Part shown: positions 38,325-50,237 of the stretch, one piece after another
Numbering within the stretch: position 1 is the stretch's first letter
Layout: every line of letters begins with the position of its first letter
Assembly (NCBI GenBank): GCA_902625725.1
Contig: CACOCY010000002.1
Span: 1-64,000, forward strand
Source of the DNA: an uncultured SAR116 cluster alpha proteobacterium
GTDB lineage: Bacteria; Pseudomonadota; Alphaproteobacteria; Puniceispirillales; Puniceispirillaceae
Length of the DNA stretch: 64,000 bases
Reading direction: 5' to 3'
Position numbers and translations under genes: made by a program
Notes under the pieces: model-generated
What the model was told of the DNA's origin: nothing
The model's input: only the letters and a program-made list of their open reading frames with translations
Database searches by the model: none

Positions 38325-39866
38325 ATGTTACAATTTGAAGCGTGGAAGCGGCTGGTCGTTTTTTTTGTATGCGTGACAGGGTTGCTTTTAGCATTACCTA
38401 ATATTGCTCAGATACCTTTTTTTCCCGGAAAGGCAATAAATTTAGGGTTAGATCTAAGAGGCGGGTCGCATCTATTGCTTCGGACAGACATTAATGCAGT
38501 CATATCTGAGAGATTAAGTGATATCGCAGATAATATAAGAATTTCTCTTAGGGAGGAGAAAGTTAAATTCAAATCATTGTCCTCTAATGAAACAGCTGTA
38601 AGCTTTACAATTCAAGAAGCGAGTAAGGCTTCTGTGCAAGAAAAGATTTTATCAGAATTTGGTGATAATTTTATTGTAGAAACTACTGCTGACACTACAA
38701 GAATATCATTTAGCGAAAGAGGGTTTCTTGAATTGCAGACGCAAACTATTGAACAAGCCATTGAAATTATTCGTCGTCGATTAGACCCCGATGGAACAAA
38801 AGAGCCAGTTATACAAAGGCAAGGTGCTGACCGAATTCTATTACAAGTCCCTGGGATAGACGACCCAGAGCGAGTGAAAGCTCTTCTCGGTAGGACGGCT
38901 AGATTAACTTTTCAATTAGTGGATATGAGAATTACGGGTGCGGAAGCCAAATCAACCGGTCGAGTCCCCCCTGGAACAGTTTTACTTGAATCTGCCAGTA
39001 GCGATAATCAATATTACGTTGTTGAGAAGAGAGTAATGGTTAGTGGGGATATGCTCGAAACAGCATCAGCTGGTTTTGACCAAAATAATAGTCCTGCAAT
39101 AAACTTTTCATTGAATTCAATTGGAGCAAAAAAATTTGCTACAGCAACAGGTAATAATATTGGTCGACCATTTGCGATAGTTTTGGACAATCTAGTGGTA
39201 TCTGCTCCGACTATTAGGGCACAAATTTTTGCAAATGGGCAGATAACAGGAGATTTTTCGATACAGGAAAGTAATGACCTTGCTCTTGTGCTAAGAGCCG
39301 GAGCATTGCCTGCACCTCTAATAGTATTAGAAGAAAGGTCTATTGGTCCTGGGCTTGGCGCTGACTCAATAGCGGCGGGTCAGCTAGCAGCTATCATAGG
39401 TATTATTCTAGTTATCTTTTATATTGTTTTGAGTTACGGTGTGTATGGTGCCATGGCATCGGCTGGATTACTGGTAAATTTGATTCTTATCCTTGGCCTC
39501 CTGTCTTTAATTCAGGCAACATTAACTCTACCGGGAATAGCAGGTATTGTGCTGACTATGGGAATGGCTGTAGATTCTAACGTTCTTATTTTTGAGAGAA
39601 TACGAGAGGAATTAAGGAGAGGTAGGGCAATCAGAGATGCTATTAAGGCTGGTTATTCACGAGCTATTTCAACTATTATTGATGCAAATTTAACAACTCT
39701 CATTGCCTCAATATTACTTTACATTTTTGGCTCTGGTCCTGTACGGGGGTTCTCAGTTACGCTTGGTATTGGAATTGTAACATCATTATTTACCGCCATT
39801 TTATTTACTAGATTGTTGATTGTACTCTGGATAAATAGAATTAAACCAAAAAAACTAGTTATTTAA
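38325..39866 (+). CDS. secD: Protein translocase subunit SecD
   Basis: A 513-residue SecD. It has one N-terminal helix, a large periplasmic domain with the D1 motif LGLDLRGGSHLLL near residue 38, and five C-terminal helices containing GMAVDSNVLIFERIREELRRG. It uses the proton gradient to pull exported chains through SecYEG. It is followed by secF after 12 bases. Length is slightly shorter than in enterics but normal for this group. Confidence 0.97.
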   Translation: MLQFEAWKRLVVFFVCVTGLLLALPNIAQIPFFPGKAINLGLDLRGGSHLLLRTDINAVISERLSDIADNIRISLREEKVKFKSLSSNETAVSFTIQEASKASVQEKILSEFGDNFIVETTADTTRISFSERGFLELQTQTIEQAIEIIRRRLDPDGTKEPVIQRQGADRILLQVPGIDDPERVKALLGRTARLTFQLVDMRITGAEAKSTGRVPPGTVLLESASSDNQYYVVEKRVMVSGDMLETASAGFDQNNSPAINFSLNSIGAKKFATATGNNIGRPFAIVLDNLVVSAPTIRAQIFANGQITGDFSIQESNDLALVLRAGALPAPLIVLEERSIGPGLGADSIAAGQLAAIIGIILVIFYIVLSYGVYGAMASAGLLVNLILILGLLSLIQATLTLPGIAGIVLTMGMAVDSNVLIFERIREELRRGRAIRDAIKAGYSRAISTIIDANLTTLIASILLYIFGSGPVRGFSVTLGIGIVTSLFTAILFTRLLIVLWINRIKPKKLVI

Positions 39867-39878
39867 GGATTATTAATA

Positions 39879-40817
39879 ATGTTTAGGTTAAAACTTATTC
39901 CAGATGATTCTTCTTTTCCTTTTTTAAATTTTTTAAAATTCGGTTTTGTTTTTTCGGCTATATTAATGGTGCTTTCTATAGGCTCATTCTTTTTCCAGGG
40001 TTTAAATCTTGGGATTGATTTCAAAGGTGGTATCTTAATTGAGGCTAAATCTAAATTTGGTAATGCTGAAGTGCAGCAATTAAGAACCAAGCTTGAAGGT
40101 AGCTCATATGGAGAAGTGTCTATTCAGTTATTTGGAGGAGATGACGAAGTTCTTATACGTATTCAGAAGCAAGAAGGCGATGAACAAGCCCAAGTTAAGG
40201 TAATTAAAGAAGTAAATGCGATTATATCTGATGAATACTCAATAAGAAGAACAGAGTTCGTAGGCCCTACTATAGGAGCAGAATTAACACAGAAGGGTAT
40301 TTTAGCTGTCATCAGTGCGCTCATAGCTATCATGATATATATTTGGTTCAGATTTGAATGGCAGTATTCCGTTGCGGCAATTCTGGCGCTTACTCATGAT
40401 GTGGTTTCCACAATTGGATTTTTTTCAATTACTTCTTTTGAATTTAATCTTGCTACAATCGCAGCTATACTTACTATTTCAGGCTATTCTATAAATGATA
40501 CAGTTGTGGTATTTGATAGAATAAGAGAAAATTTTAGAAGATATAAAAGCTGGGAACAAAACGATATAATCAATAAATCATTGAACGAGACGCTTTCACG
40601 CACAGTAATGACATCTGTTACTACAGCGCTTGCTCTTATTGCCATAATGATTTTTGGTGGTCCTGTTTTGCGGGACTTCGCTGCTGCAATGCTATGGGGT
40701 GTGTTAATAGGCACTTATTCTTCAATTTTTATTGCAGCTGGCGTGCTTACTTATGTTGCGTTAAATAGAGGTGAAGATGATAATGGTGATATCGCAAAAC
40801 CAGAATTCGAAGAGTGA
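39879..40817 (+). CDS. secF: Protein translocase subunit SecF
   Basis: A 312-residue SecF with six membrane helices. Diagnostic segments are GLNLGIDFKGGILIE near residue 44 and ISGYSINDTVVVFDRIREN in helix 4. It pairs with SecD. Eight bases separate it from the Mth938-like gene, so the unit continues downstream. Confidence 0.97.
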   Translation: MFRLKLIPDDSSFPFLNFLKFGFVFSAILMVLSIGSFFFQGLNLGIDFKGGILIEAKSKFGNAEVQQLRTKLEGSSYGEVSIQLFGGDDEVLIRIQKQEGDEQAQVKVIKEVNAIISDEYSIRRTEFVGPTIGAELTQKGILAVISALIAIMIYIWFRFEWQYSVAAILALTHDVVSTIGFFSITSFEFNLATIAAILTISGYSINDTVVVFDRIRENFRRYKSWEQNDIINKSLNETLSRTVMTSVTTALALIAIMIFGGPVLRDFAAAMLWGVLIGTYSSIFIAAGVLTYVALNRGEDDNGDIAKPEFEE

Positions 40818-40825
40818 GTTAACCA

Positions 40826-41236
40826 ATGGGTTCTTCAAATTCTCCCATTGACAAGATTGTTACTATCCAGAATTTTGAGTCTGATGGTAAATTAAAAATT
40901 CTGCGTGGATATGCTGGTGGTGGGTTTCAGGTAAATGACGAATTTATTGCTGGCAGTATCATCTTATATCCAAGGGCAGTTCATAATTTTCCAATAACTC
41001 AAGAAGCAGAAATATCAATAGAATTGTTAGAACCACATCTAAACGCTATTAAGCCTGATATGGTATTAATCGGGGTAGGTGAAAATCCAAAACATCTTTA
41101 TAAGCCGTTAAGAGATTATGCTAAAAAAATAGGAGTTGGTATTGACATTATGTCCACCTCATCAGCGTGTAGAACATGGAATGTATTATTATCTGAAGGA
41201 AGACAAGTGGTTGCTTGCCTTTTAGCTATTCCTTAA
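40826..41236 (+). CDS. Mth938-like domain protein
   Basis: A 136-residue protein of the Mth938/DUF498 family, related to mitochondrial NDUFAF3. Typical segments are the RGYAGGGFQVND start, LIGVGENPKHL, and IMSTSSACRTWNVLLSEGRQVVACLL at the end. NDUFAF3 helps assemble respiratory complex I, but the bacterial role is unknown. It is routinely found after secF in alphaproteobacteria. Confidence 0.88.
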   Translation: MGSSNSPIDKIVTIQNFESDGKLKILRGYAGGGFQVNDEFIAGSIILYPRAVHNFPITQEAEISIELLEPHLNAIKPDMVLIGVGENPKHLYKPLRDYAKKIGVGIDIMSTSSACRTWNVLLSEGRQVVACLLAIP

Positions 41237-41244
41237 TTAATCTT

Positions 41245-41886
41245 ATGAGTTTGCAAGCCGAACAAACAGAGTTAAGAGACCTTAATTACCCCATATATTT
41301 ATGTACCTCTTTTGCGCCATTAATTAATCAACCACTTCTACAAGATTTAATGAGTTTATTCTGTCAGCTTACTATTGCTGCAACACAACCAACTGAAAAA
41401 ATGTTAAGGGCTGTTCGAGTTCAATGGTGGATCGACTCTATTAGTGCACAAAAAGGTCAAAATAGTCCTCTATTAGACAGAGTTTTTGCTCACTTATGTG
41501 ATAACCGTTTAGATAAAGAAAAACTTCTTTCTATTCTAGAGATTTTTCAAAACGCAACATTTGAAGATAGCGCTGAAGAATTATTAGAGCTAAGTTGGAG
41601 TGCCGTTTTTAACTATTATTGTTGTCTATCTGGCAATCAAGCAGATGAAGCCACGGGTCTTCTAGGTGCTTTAGTTTCACACATTATATACGAACCAAAT
41701 GAACTTGAAATATTGTTAAATAATAATAAATTAAAGGGTAAAATTAAAATAATAAACTCAATAAAAACTCAAGATGGATTTATTAAATCCTGTGTACATC
41801 TTCTTAATTTGTCTAAAAATAAAAAGCTTCATAACTATACACTATTACCAATGCGCTTATTCTTTCATATTTTATTAAAAAGATAG
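41245..41886 (+). CDS. Squalene/phytoene synthase-family protein
   Basis: A 213-residue protein matching the short phytoene-synthase-like family found after secF in alphaproteobacteria. The segment AATQPTEKMLRAVRVQWWIDSI resembles the FFAVRAFNVELARI/RLQWWRD region of that family. The aspartate-rich DxxxD catalytic motifs of true prenyl synthases are not evident, so it is probably not a carotenoid enzyme; the mitochondrial relative NDUFAF6 is a complex I assembly factor. Start chosen at ATG 41245; a TTG ten codons earlier is open. It converges on trmFO with seven bases between. Confidence 0.7.
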   Translation: MSLQAEQTELRDLNYPIYLCTSFAPLINQPLLQDLMSLFCQLTIAATQPTEKMLRAVRVQWWIDSISAQKGQNSPLLDRVFAHLCDNRLDKEKLLSILEIFQNATFEDSAEELLELSWSAVFNYYCCLSGNQADEATGLLGALVSHIIYEPNELEILLNNNKLKGKIKIINSIKTQDGFIKSCVHLLNLSKNKKLHNYTLLPMRLFFHILLKR

Positions 41887-41893
41887 TGCAGCT

Positions 41894-43228
41894 CTAAATA
41901 ATGGTTTCTAAAAACTTTTCCATACTCGCAAGAGAGCGCGAGGCATATGCTGCTTTTTTATCTCTACCTTTTAAGTTTTTAGTCATTTTTTCCATAGGCG
42001 GGAATAAGCCAAAATTTATGTTCATTGGCTGAAAATTATCACCAACTGCACCGTCTGTGAGATGTGCTAAAAGAGCTCCATGGGCTGTATCCGGTGGCGG
42101 AGGACACCATTGTTTATCTAATATTTCATAAGCTGCCATTTTTCCTGCCATTCCTCCTATCGCAGCAGATTCTACGTAGCCTTCAACTCCTGTAATTTGA
42201 CCTGCAAAACGTATCTTTGGTTCTGACTTTAATCGTAGCTGATTATCAAGAAGAGAAGGGGTATTAATAAACGTATTTCGATGTAAGCCACCTAAGCGCG
42301 CAAATTGAGCATCTTCCAATCCCGGGATCATTCTAAATATTCGCGTTTGTTCTGAGTGTTTAAGCTTCGTTTGAAATCCCACTATATTATATAAACTCCC
42401 AAGCTTATTATCCTGGCGTAATTGTACCACTGCGTAAGGTCTAGTATTATCGTGTGCATTTGTAAGCCCAACGGGCTTCATAGGTCCAAATCTCAGTGTT
42501 TCGGTGCCTCTTGAGGCCATGACTTCTATTGGCATACAACCGTTGAAATATGGCGTGTTTTGTTCCCATTCTTTGAAAAGCATTTTTTCGCCCATATTAA
42601 GTGCTTGAATGAACGACTCATATTGGCTTTTATTCATTGGACAATTTATATAGTCTTTGCCGTCTCCTTTATCATATCTCGATTGAAACCAAGCAATTTT
42701 CATATTAATGCTGTCAAAATAAACAATAGGGGCAATGGCGTCAAAAAAAGCTAAGTCTGCCGCGCCTGTTTTTTTCTGTATTGCTTTAGCCAATGGTTGC
42801 GCTGTAAGTGGACCTGTAGCAACAATTATGTGGGACCATTCAATTGCATCCAAAGATAGAATTTCTTCCCTCTTAATAGTTATGTTTGGATGAGACTTAA
42901 TTTGATTTTCCACTTCGTTTGCGAAAAGTTCTCTATCAACTGCTAATGCCCCTCCAGCAGGGACTTTATGTAGATCTGCTGCCCGCATGATAAGAGATTT
43001 CATCATTCTCATTTCTTGATGTAATACGCCAACAGCATTGGATTGGTGGTCATCTGAACGAAATGAATTAGAACACACAAGTTCAGCAAGCTTTTGCGTC
43101 TTATGAACTTCTGTTGACTGCTTGGGACGCATTTCGTATAACACCACATTAATCCCTAGATTAGCTGCTTGCCAAGCAGCTTCAGCGCCCGCTAAACCTC
43201 CACCAATGATATGTACAAAAGAGGACAT
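41894..43228 (-). CDS. trmFO: Folate-dependent tRNA (uracil-54-C5)-methyltransferase
   Basis: A 444-residue flavoprotein that makes ribothymidine-54 in tRNA using methylenetetrahydrofolate. The FAD motif [16 protein letters not shown] begins at residue 7; [13 protein letters not shown] and [16 protein letters not shown] carry the conserved cysteines, and [13 protein letters not shown] is also diagnostic. It shares one base with the uvrA stop, so it is the second gene of a uvrA-trmFO unit. Confidence 0.97.
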   Translation of the reverse strand: MSSFVHIIGGGLAGAEAAWQAANLGINVVLYEMRPKQSTEVHKTQKLAELVCSNSFRSDDHQSNAVGVLHQEMRMMKSLIMRAADLHKVPAGGALAVDRELFANEVENQIKSHPNITIKREEILSLDAIEWSHIIVATGPLTAQPLAKAIQKKTGAADLAFFDAIAPIVYFDSINMKIAWFQSRYDKGDGKDYINCPMNKSQYESFIQALNMGEKMLFKEWEQNTPYFNGCMPIEVMASRGTETLRFGPMKPVGLTNAHDNTRPYAVVQLRQDNKLGSLYNIVGFQTKLKHSEQTRIFRMIPGLEDAQFARLGGLHRNTFINTPSLLDNQLRLKSEPKIRFAGQITGVEGYVESAAIGGMAGKMAAYEILDKQWCPPPPDTAHGALLAHLTDGAVGDNFQPMNINFGLFPPMEKMTKNLKGRDKKAAYASRSLASMEKFLETII

Positions 43229-46092
43229 TAGCCTGCTTTTTCTTGATACAGGGGTAATAGACGTCTTAGATACTTACCTGTATAGGAATCATTATGGTTC
43301 GCTATTTGTTCAGGTGTTCCTACAGCGACAATTTGTCCGCCGCCAATTCCGCCTTCTGGACCCAAATCAATCACCCAGTCTGCTGTTTTAATTACGTCTA
43401 AATTATGTTCTATGATGATTACACTATTTCCATTGCTCACGAGTTCTTGAAGAACATCTAATAATTTGGATATATCTTCAAAATGTAAGCCTGTCGTGGG
43501 CTCGTCCAGAATGTAAATTGTTTTTCCAGTAGCTCTTTTGGATAATTCTTTCGAAAGTTTAACTCGCTGAGCTTCCCCTCCCGACAGAGTTGTAGCCTGT
43601 TGCCCAATTTTTACGTATCCAAGTCCTACACGAAGCATGGTCTCTAATTTTTCTCTTATTGAGGGAACAGCAGAAAAAAATTTTACTCCCTCTTCTACAC
43701 TCATATCTAAAATATCGGCTATGGATTTTCCCTTAAATTTTATTTCTAAAGTTTCTCTATTATATCTTTTCCCCTTACAAATGTCACAGGTTACGTATAC
43801 ATCGGGTAGAAAGTGCATTTCTATTTTAATGACACCATCCCCTTGACAGGATTCACACCGACCCCCCTTTACGTTAAAAGAAAATCTGCCAGGATTATAC
43901 CCTCTCACTTTTGCTTCTGGTAATCCAGCAAACCACTCTCGAATGGGGGTGAATGCACCGGTATAAGTCGCAGGATTTGAGCGAGGTGTTCTTCCAATAG
44001 GTGACTGATCAATATCAACAACTTTATCCAATTGATTAATGCCACAAATTCTTTCGCAATCCGCAGGAATTTCTCGTGCTTTATGGAGTTCTCGCGCGAG
44101 AGTTTTCCATAATGTCTCTAAAACAAGAGTTGATTTTCCACTACCGGATACACCACTTACACAGACTAACATTCCTAGTGGAATATCAACAGTTATAGAT
44201 TTCAGATTATTACCACTCGCATTGTTTATATTAAGAATACGACTCTTATTTACCTTCCTTCGGTGCGTTGGTACTTGTATTTGCTTTAATCCTGCTAAAT
44301 ACTGCCCTGTAATAGAGTCCTGAACATTCATAATATTTTCGGCAGTCCCAGAGGCTATAATATTTCCACCATGAAGACCAGCACCAGGGCCAATATCAAC
44401 AACAAAATCAGCAGAACGGATGGCATCTTCATCATGCTCCACAACAATTACTGTGTTGCCAAGATCGCGGAGCCTCGTAAGCGTAACAAGAAGCCTATCA
44501 TTATCTCTTTGATGTAATCCTATAGAAGGTTCATCTAACACATATAATACGCCAGTAAGACCACTACCTATTTGAGAAGCAAGCCGAATCCTCTGAGATT
44601 CTCCACCAGAGAGTGTGCCAGAATTACGTGATAAATTTAAATAATTTAATCCAACGCTATCAAGAAAACCCAGCCGCTCGTTAATTTCCTTTAAAATACG
44701 AGATGCTATTTCATTTTCTTTTTCGGTAAGATACTTAGATATTGAATTAAACCAAATTACTGCATCCCCGATTGATAGAGAAGATATATCTGATATGTCT
44801 TTATTTGCTATTTTTACAGATAGCGCCTCTTTTTTTAATCTTTTCCCGTCGCAGGCACCGCATGGTTGTACAGTTCTATATTTCTCCAATTCTTCCCTGA
44901 CCCAGTTGGAATCAGTTTCTCTGTAACGACGGGTTAGACTCGGCAAAATGCCCTCAAAAGGTTTGAGGGTTTTGTAAGACCTCACTCCATCATCATAAAT
45001 CATCTCGACTGGTTGATCGCCACTCCCAAATAGGATGATATTTTGATAAATGACAGGCAATTTACTAAATGCAATATCAACAGAAAATCCGAATTGGTTG
45101 GCAATTGATTGAAGCGTTTGAAGATAATACTTAGAAGTTGAATTGGTCCATGGCGCGATTGCACCATCTCGCAAAGATATTTCTTTATTCGGAACAATAA
45201 GCTCTTGATCAAAATGACTGCTCACTCCCAATCCATCGCAGGAGGCACAAGCACCAAATGGATTATTAAATGAAAATATACGAGGTTCAATCTCATCAAT
45301 TGTAAATCCGGAAACAGGACAGGCAAATTTTGACGAAAATATTGTTTGACTCTCTGTTAAAGTGTTCTGCACATAAACTAGTCCATCAGACAAAGATAAC
45401 GCAATCTCTAATGAATCTGCTAACCTGGTCGCGAGTGAATCCTCATCACCCTTCAATATTATTCTATCAATGACAATTTCGATATCATGTTTCTTCTTTT
45501 TATCTAGTGTTGGAGTGGAATCTAGGTCATATAACGTTCCGTCTATGCGCACGCGACTAAACCCCTTTTGAAGAAAACCAGAAAGTTCTTTTTTGTATTC
45601 ACCTTTTCTACCTCTAACAATCGGAGACAGTATCATTAATTTACTATTAATTTCCATGTCCATTACAGAGTCGACCATTTGCGAAACTGTTTGAGATTTT
45701 ATTGGAAGACCTGTCTCTGGAGAGTATGGTGTGCCGACACGAGCCCATAATAAACGCATATAATCATATATTTCAGTTACTGTGCCAACTGTAGAGCGTG
45801 GATTGCGTGATGTTGTTTTCTGCTCAATTGATATTGCCGGTGACAAACCTTCAATTAGGTCAACATCTGGCTTTTGCATCATTTCTAGAAATTGTCTAGC
45901 ATAAGCAGATAAAGATTCGACGTAACGCCTCTGGCCTTCAGCGTAAATAGTATCAAATGCAAGAGATGATTTGCCGGACCCCGAAAGGCCTGTAAAAACG
46001 ATTAACTTATCACGTGGTATGTCGAGGTTTACGTCATTTAGGTTGTGCTCTCTCGCGCCTCGAATACTAATTTTTCTTTCAGACTCTTTCAT
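43228..46092 (-). CDS. uvrA: Excinuclease ABC subunit A
   Basis: A 954-residue UvrA with two ABC ATPase modules. Walker A sites are [12 protein letters not shown] near residue 35 and [11 protein letters not shown] near residue 640; the two signature motifs are [12 protein letters not shown] and [12 protein letters not shown]. Zinc-finger cysteines occur in CGACDGKRL and in [10 protein letters not shown] with CDICKGKRY. It recognises DNA damage for nucleotide excision repair. It is divergent from ssb, as is common, but I see no clear alphaproteobacterial LexA box in the 172-base gap. Confidence 0.98.
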   Translation of the reverse strand: MKESERKISIRGAREHNLNDVNLDIPRDKLIVFTGLSGSGKSSLAFDTIYAEGQRRYVESLSAYARQFLEMMQKPDVDLIEGLSPAISIEQKTTSRNPRSTVGTVTEIYDYMRLLWARVGTPYSPETGLPIKSQTVSQMVDSVMDMEINSKLMILSPIVRGRKGEYKKELSGFLQKGFSRVRIDGTLYDLDSTPTLDKKKKHDIEIVIDRIILKGDEDSLATRLADSLEIALSLSDGLVYVQNTLTESQTIFSSKFACPVSGFTIDEIEPRIFSFNNPFGACASCDGLGVSSHFDQELIVPNKEISLRDGAIAPWTNSTSKYYLQTLQSIANQFGFSVDIAFSKLPVIYQNIILFGSGDQPVEMIYDDGVRSYKTLKPFEGILPSLTRRYRETDSNWVREELEKYRTVQPCGACDGKRLKKEALSVKIANKDISDISSLSIGDAVIWFNSISKYLTEKENEIASRILKEINERLGFLDSVGLNYLNLSRNSGTLSGGESQRIRLASQIGSGLTGVLYVLDEPSIGLHQRDNDRLLVTLTRLRDLGNTVIVVEHDEDAIRSADFVVDIGPGAGLHGGNIIASGTAENIMNVQDSITGQYLAGLKQIQVPTHRRKVNKSRILNINNASGNNLKSITVDIPLGMLVCVSGVSGSGKSTLVLETLWKTLARELHKAREIPADCERICGINQLDKVVDIDQSPIGRTPRSNPATYTGAFTPIREWFAGLPEAKVRGYNPGRFSFNVKGGRCESCQGDGVIKIEMHFLPDVYVTCDICKGKRYNRETLEIKFKGKSIADILDMSVEEGVKFFSAVPSIREKLETMLRVGLGYVKIGQQATTLSGGEAQRVKLSKELSKRATGKTIYILDEPTTGLHFEDISKLLDVLQELVSNGNSVIIIEHNLDVIKTADWVIDLGPEGGIGGGQIVAVGTPEQIANHNDSYTGKYLRRLLPLYQEKAG

Positions 46093-46264
46093 TTTATACC
46101 AATGTTTTTAAGTTACAATTTAGTTTAATTCTGATAGATTGATATTAATTATTTTGGGTCTTTCTTAGATTTTTGATGTTTGTGTCTGATTTAACCAAAT
46201 ATTTATCTTTTAAATAGCCCACTAATAAAAAATTACAATCCATCATCTACCTCAGGAGATACTA

Positions 46265-46771
46265 ATGGCAGGAAGTGTAAATAAAGTCATCTTATTAGGC
46301 AATCTAGGAAGAGACCCTGATGTTAGAGCAAGTCAAGATGGTAATAAAATTGTGAATTTATCAATTGCTACTTCAGAACGTTGGAAAGACCGTAATTCTG
46401 GAGAGCAAAGAGAAAAAACAGAATGGCATCGAGTTGTTATTTTTAATGAGAATTTAGCTAGAATTGCCGAACAGTATCTGCGAAAAGGGAGCAATGTATA
46501 CCTTGAAGGACAGCTGCAAACGAGAAAATGGACAGACCAACAGGGTATTGAAAAGTACACGACGGAGGTTGTTATTTCTCGGTTCAAAGGAGAATTAACA
46601 TTGCTTGGGGCTAGGGGAGATACCCAGCAGATTAGTGATAGTGGAGATATTCAATCTGATCCATTTCAATCTGTACAGGGAGATACTCAAGATAATTATT
46701 TGTCTAATCAGACCTCAACAGATAGACAATTGCCTCCCATGAATGATTTGGATGACGACATCCCTTTTTAG
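46265..46771 (+). CDS. ssb: Single-stranded DNA-binding protein
   Basis: A 168-residue SSB. The OB-fold covers residues 1 to about 112 (SVNKVILLGNLGRDPDVRAS, and EKTEWHRVVIF). A flexible linker leads to the acidic protein-interaction tip DDDIPF at the very end. It coats single strands and recruits repair proteins. A CAGGAGA ribosome site lies shortly before the ATG. Confidence 0.97.
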   Translation: MAGSVNKVILLGNLGRDPDVRASQDGNKIVNLSIATSERWKDRNSGEQREKTEWHRVVIFNENLARIAEQYLRKGSNVYLEGQLQTRKWTDQQGIEKYTTEVVISRFKGELTLLGARGDTQQISDSGDIQSDPFQSVQGDTQDNYLSNQTSTDRQLPPMNDLDDDIPF

Positions 46772-46923
46772 CATCATTTTTTTTTATAATTCGAGATCAT
46801 ACCATAAATGTTGTACAAACATATTACATTTGAAACAATATGTAGTGTATTTGATATATTTCGTGGTATAATAATTAAAAAGGTCTTTCCAATTGAACGA
46901 CTTTATAAGGTACGCAAAAAACA

Positions 46924-49536
46924 GTGACTGACACACCTCAACAATTTGAGAATAGCATTTCAATTACAGATGAGATGAAAAGTTCTTATCTGGATTATGC
47001 TATGAGTGTTATTGTCTCGAGAGCACTCCCTGATGTTAGAGACGGTTTAAAGCCAGTTCATAGACGCATACTTTATGCTATGATCGAAGGTGGGTATGAT
47101 TGGATAAAACCACATAGAAAATCAGCGCGGATAGTTGGTGATGTAATAAGTAATTTTCACCCTCATGGAGATAGCTCTATTTACGAAGCTATGGTGAGAA
47201 TGGCACAACCATTTTCTATGCGATTGCCTTTAGTGGATGGACAAGGTAATTTTGGCTCGGTTGACGGCGATTCAGCAGCCGCCATGAGGTATACAGAGTC
47301 ACGGTTAGCACGTCCTGCCGAATTTCTACTTAGAGACATTGATAAAGACACCGTGAATTACGTATCTAATTACGACGAAACGCAGCTTGAGCCGTCTGTT
47401 CTACCTGCTGAATATCCAAATATACTTGTAAATGGTGCAGGTGGAATTGCTGTCGGAATGGCAACTAACATACCGCCCCACAACCCAAATGAAGTAATTG
47501 ATGCTTGCATAGCACTGTTTAATAATCCCGAATTAAGCGAGGAGGAGCTGTTACAGATTGTAAAAGGCCCTGATTTCCCAACGGGTGCCCTTATCATGGG
47601 TCGGAAAGGGATAGTTGATGCTTATAAGACTGGTCGTGGTTCAATTATAATGCGCGCAAAAGCATCTGTTATTAACTATGGCAAAGACAGAGAGGCTATC
47701 ATTATTGATGAGATACCCTATCAGGTAAATAAAGCACTGTTACTTGAAAGAATAGGAGAATTAGTCCGTGATAAAACTATCGAGGGCATATCTGATATTC
47801 GTGATGAATCTGACAGAAATGGAATGCGCGTGGTAATTGAAATAAAACGCGACGGCTCGGGTGAAGTTGTTTTAAATCAGCTATATCGTCACTCAAGATT
47901 GCAAACAAGTTTTCCAGTCAATATGCTTGCTATGAATAATGGTAAACCAGGACAAATGAGCTTAATTGAAGTTTTACGAGCTTTTTGTTTGTTTAAAGAA
48001 GAGGTAGTTGAGAGAAGAACACGTTTCTTGCTAGATAAGGCGCGTAATAGGGCCCATATCTTAGCAGGACTTCTTGTAGCGCTAGCTTCAATTGATAAAA
48101 TAATACAAATAATACGCGCGGCCTCCTCCGCAGATACTGCAAGAGCTTCGCTTATGGATAAAGATTGGCCTGCAGAAGAAGTAGCTCCCTTCATTTCTCT
48201 TATAGACGATCTAGGTCATGAGGTGGTTGATGGTAGATATAAGTTATCTGAAGTACAATCGCGAGCAATATTGGAGTTAAGGCTACAGAGATTGACTGGA
48301 ATGGAGCAAGAAAAACTTGCTGATGAAACTCAAGAACTTTCAAAAAAAATTACAGAATATTTAGAGATATTATCTAATAAGAATAGGAAGATAGCAGTCA
48401 TATTAGACGAACTAAATGAAGTTAAAGAAAAGCTTAACTCACCCCGTCGAACTTTTATTTCAGATTCTCTTGCAGAACAAGATGATGAAGACCTAATTCA
48501 ACAAGAGGATATGGTGGTAACGGTATCTCATCGCGGCTATATAAAGCGTGTTGTGTTATCCGATTACAGAGCTCAAAGGCGTGGGGGTAAGGGCCGATCT
48601 GGGATGAAAACTCGTGACGAAGATTTTGTTACTAATTTATTCGTTGCAAATACTCATACTCCTATTTTATTTTTCACCTCCAAGGGCATGGTATATCAAC
48701 TTAAATGTTATAAGCTACCTCTTGGGTCTCCTCAATCAATTGGCAAGGCAATGGTAAATTTATTACCTATTGAGACCGAAGAGCACATTGAGGCTGTTAT
48801 GCCAATGCCCCATGATAAAGAGAGTTGGGATGAGTTAAACATACTATTTGCAACATCGTTAGGTTCCATTAGAAGGAATAAACTAAGTGATTTTATTAAT
48901 ATTAAGCGTAATGGAAAAATTGCTATAAAACTTTCTGATAACGACAGATTGATAGGTGTGACCACTTGTGACAATGATGCACAAGTCTTACTTGCTTCAA
49001 ATAATGGCAAAGCGATTCGTTTCTCAATTAATCAAATCCGAGTCTTTAAAGGGAGAGATAGCTCAGGTGTACGTGGAATAAAACTTCTCAATAAGGATCG
49101 TGTTGTATCAATGAGTGTTATAGCAAATGAGTCAGCAGAATATGTCTTATCAATTTGTGAGAATGGATATGGAAAGAGGACGAAAGTTACAGATTATAGA
49201 GAGACTGGTCGAGGTGGTGTTGGAGTAGCTAATATAGAGACAAGCAACCGTAATGGAAGTGTTGTCGCGTCCTTTACCGTTTTTGAAACTGATCAGATCA
49301 TGTTGGTTACTATTTCAGGTCAGATAATTCGCATTCGAATTAATGGAAATGACGGAGATAATATTCGAATTACTGGTCGAAAAACACAAGGGGTTAGATT
49401 ATTTGAACTTTCTGAAGAGGAAAAAGTTGTTTCAGTTGCCATAATCAGGGAGGATGATAATGAAAATTCGGATAGTTCAGAAATATCCAAACTTATTAAC
49501 GAAGAAATTACCTTGCCTGACAATGAAGTAAATTAA
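46924..49536 (+). CDS. gyrA: DNA gyrase subunit A
   Basis: An 870-residue gyrase A subunit. The catalytic tyrosine is in [11 protein letters not shown] near residue 123 and the DNA-binding helix region reads [19 protein letters not shown]. Position 83 (E. coli numbering) is Ser and position 87 is Glu where E. coli has Asp. The GyrA box [10 protein letters not shown] starts the C-terminal pinwheel that wraps DNA. Start is GTG, with an AAGGTA site about ten bases upstream. coaD follows after 65 bases. Confidence 0.97.
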   Translation: MTDTPQQFENSISITDEMKSSYLDYAMSVIVSRALPDVRDGLKPVHRRILYAMIEGGYDWIKPHRKSARIVGDVISNFHPHGDSSIYEAMVRMAQPFSMRLPLVDGQGNFGSVDGDSAAAMRYTESRLARPAEFLLRDIDKDTVNYVSNYDETQLEPSVLPAEYPNILVNGAGGIAVGMATNIPPHNPNEVIDACIALFNNPELSEEELLQIVKGPDFPTGALIMGRKGIVDAYKTGRGSIIMRAKASVINYGKDREAIIIDEIPYQVNKALLLERIGELVRDKTIEGISDIRDESDRNGMRVVIEIKRDGSGEVVLNQLYRHSRLQTSFPVNMLAMNNGKPGQMSLIEVLRAFCLFKEEVVERRTRFLLDKARNRAHILAGLLVALASIDKIIQIIRAASSADTARASLMDKDWPAEEVAPFISLIDDLGHEVVDGRYKLSEVQSRAILELRLQRLTGMEQEKLADETQELSKKITEYLEILSNKNRKIAVILDELNEVKEKLNSPRRTFISDSLAEQDDEDLIQQEDMVVTVSHRGYIKRVVLSDYRAQRRGGKGRSGMKTRDEDFVTNLFVANTHTPILFFTSKGMVYQLKCYKLPLGSPQSIGKAMVNLLPIETEEHIEAVMPMPHDKESWDELNILFATSLGSIRRNKLSDFINIKRNGKIAIKLSDNDRLIGVTTCDNDAQVLLASNNGKAIRFSINQIRVFKGRDSSGVRGIKLLNKDRVVSMSVIANESAEYVLSICENGYGKRTKVTDYRETGRGGVGVANIETSNRNGSVVASFTVFETDQIMLVTISGQIIRIRINGNDGDNIRITGRKTQGVRLFELSEEEKVVSVAIIREDDNENSDSSEISKLINEEITLPDNEVN

Positions 49537-49601
49537 GGTTAAGAAAAGAATAGCGAGCATTCATATCAGGATGACGTTTTCGAACAATTGGAAAGAATGG
49601 A

Positions 49602-50117
49602 ATGGCACATATAGCTCTTTATCCAGGAACTTTTGATCCGCTAACATTCGGACATCTAGATATGATAGTGCGGGCGTCAACTTTATGTAAAAAACTAATT
49701 GTGGGTGTAGCAGAAAATCCCGGTAAAAACCCGACATTAAGCCTAGATAAACGAAAAGAATTGGTAGAAATTGAGATAATTAGGATGAAGGAAACAGGAA
49801 GTATTAGTGAAAACGTTGAGGTTCAAGCGTTTACAGGACTGCTTACTGAGTTTGCAAAACTTTTAGATGCTTCAATGTTGATAAGGGGATTGCGAGCTGT
49901 GTCTGACTTTGAGTATGAGTTTCAAATGGCCAGTGCTAATAAACGTTTGCATCAAAAATTGGAAACAGTTTTTTTGACTGCGTCGGAAAAACAACACTTT
50001 GTTGCTTCACGATTGGTTAAAGAAATAGCAAGGTATGGCGGAGATGTAAGTTCTTTTGTTCCAAAAAATGTTGAACAAGAGTTAATTTTATTATTTAGAG
50101 ACAAAAAGAATATTTAA
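49602..50117 (+). CDS. coaD: Phosphopantetheine adenylyltransferase
   Basis: A 171-residue CoaD that carries out the fourth step of coenzyme A synthesis. The nucleotidyltransferase motif is YPGTFDPLTFGHLDMI at residues 6-21, with LIRGLRAVSDFEYEFQMA in the middle and VKEIARYGGDVSSFVP near the end. Small and complete. It follows gyrA on the same strand, as in many alphaproteobacteria. Confidence 0.97.
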   Translation: MAHIALYPGTFDPLTFGHLDMIVRASTLCKKLIVGVAENPGKNPTLSLDKRKELVEIEIIRMKETGSISENVEVQAFTGLLTEFAKLLDASMLIRGLRAVSDFEYEFQMASANKRLHQKLETVFLTASEKQHFVASRLVKEIARYGGDVSSFVPKNVEQELILLFRDKKNI

Positions 50118-50237
50118 GATGTTGAAGCAATATTTTGAAATGAATTAATATAATTAAGTTGTTAAACATGATTTGTCCTTATAGCAACAAAGCATTAATA
50201 AAAAAATCCGAGAATACTTTTTAGTTCAATAATATAA

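Noticed and set aside
46093-46264. SOS (LexA) box between uvrA and ssb
   Set aside because: No GTTC-N7-GTTC or GAAC-N7-GTTC pattern was found by eye.
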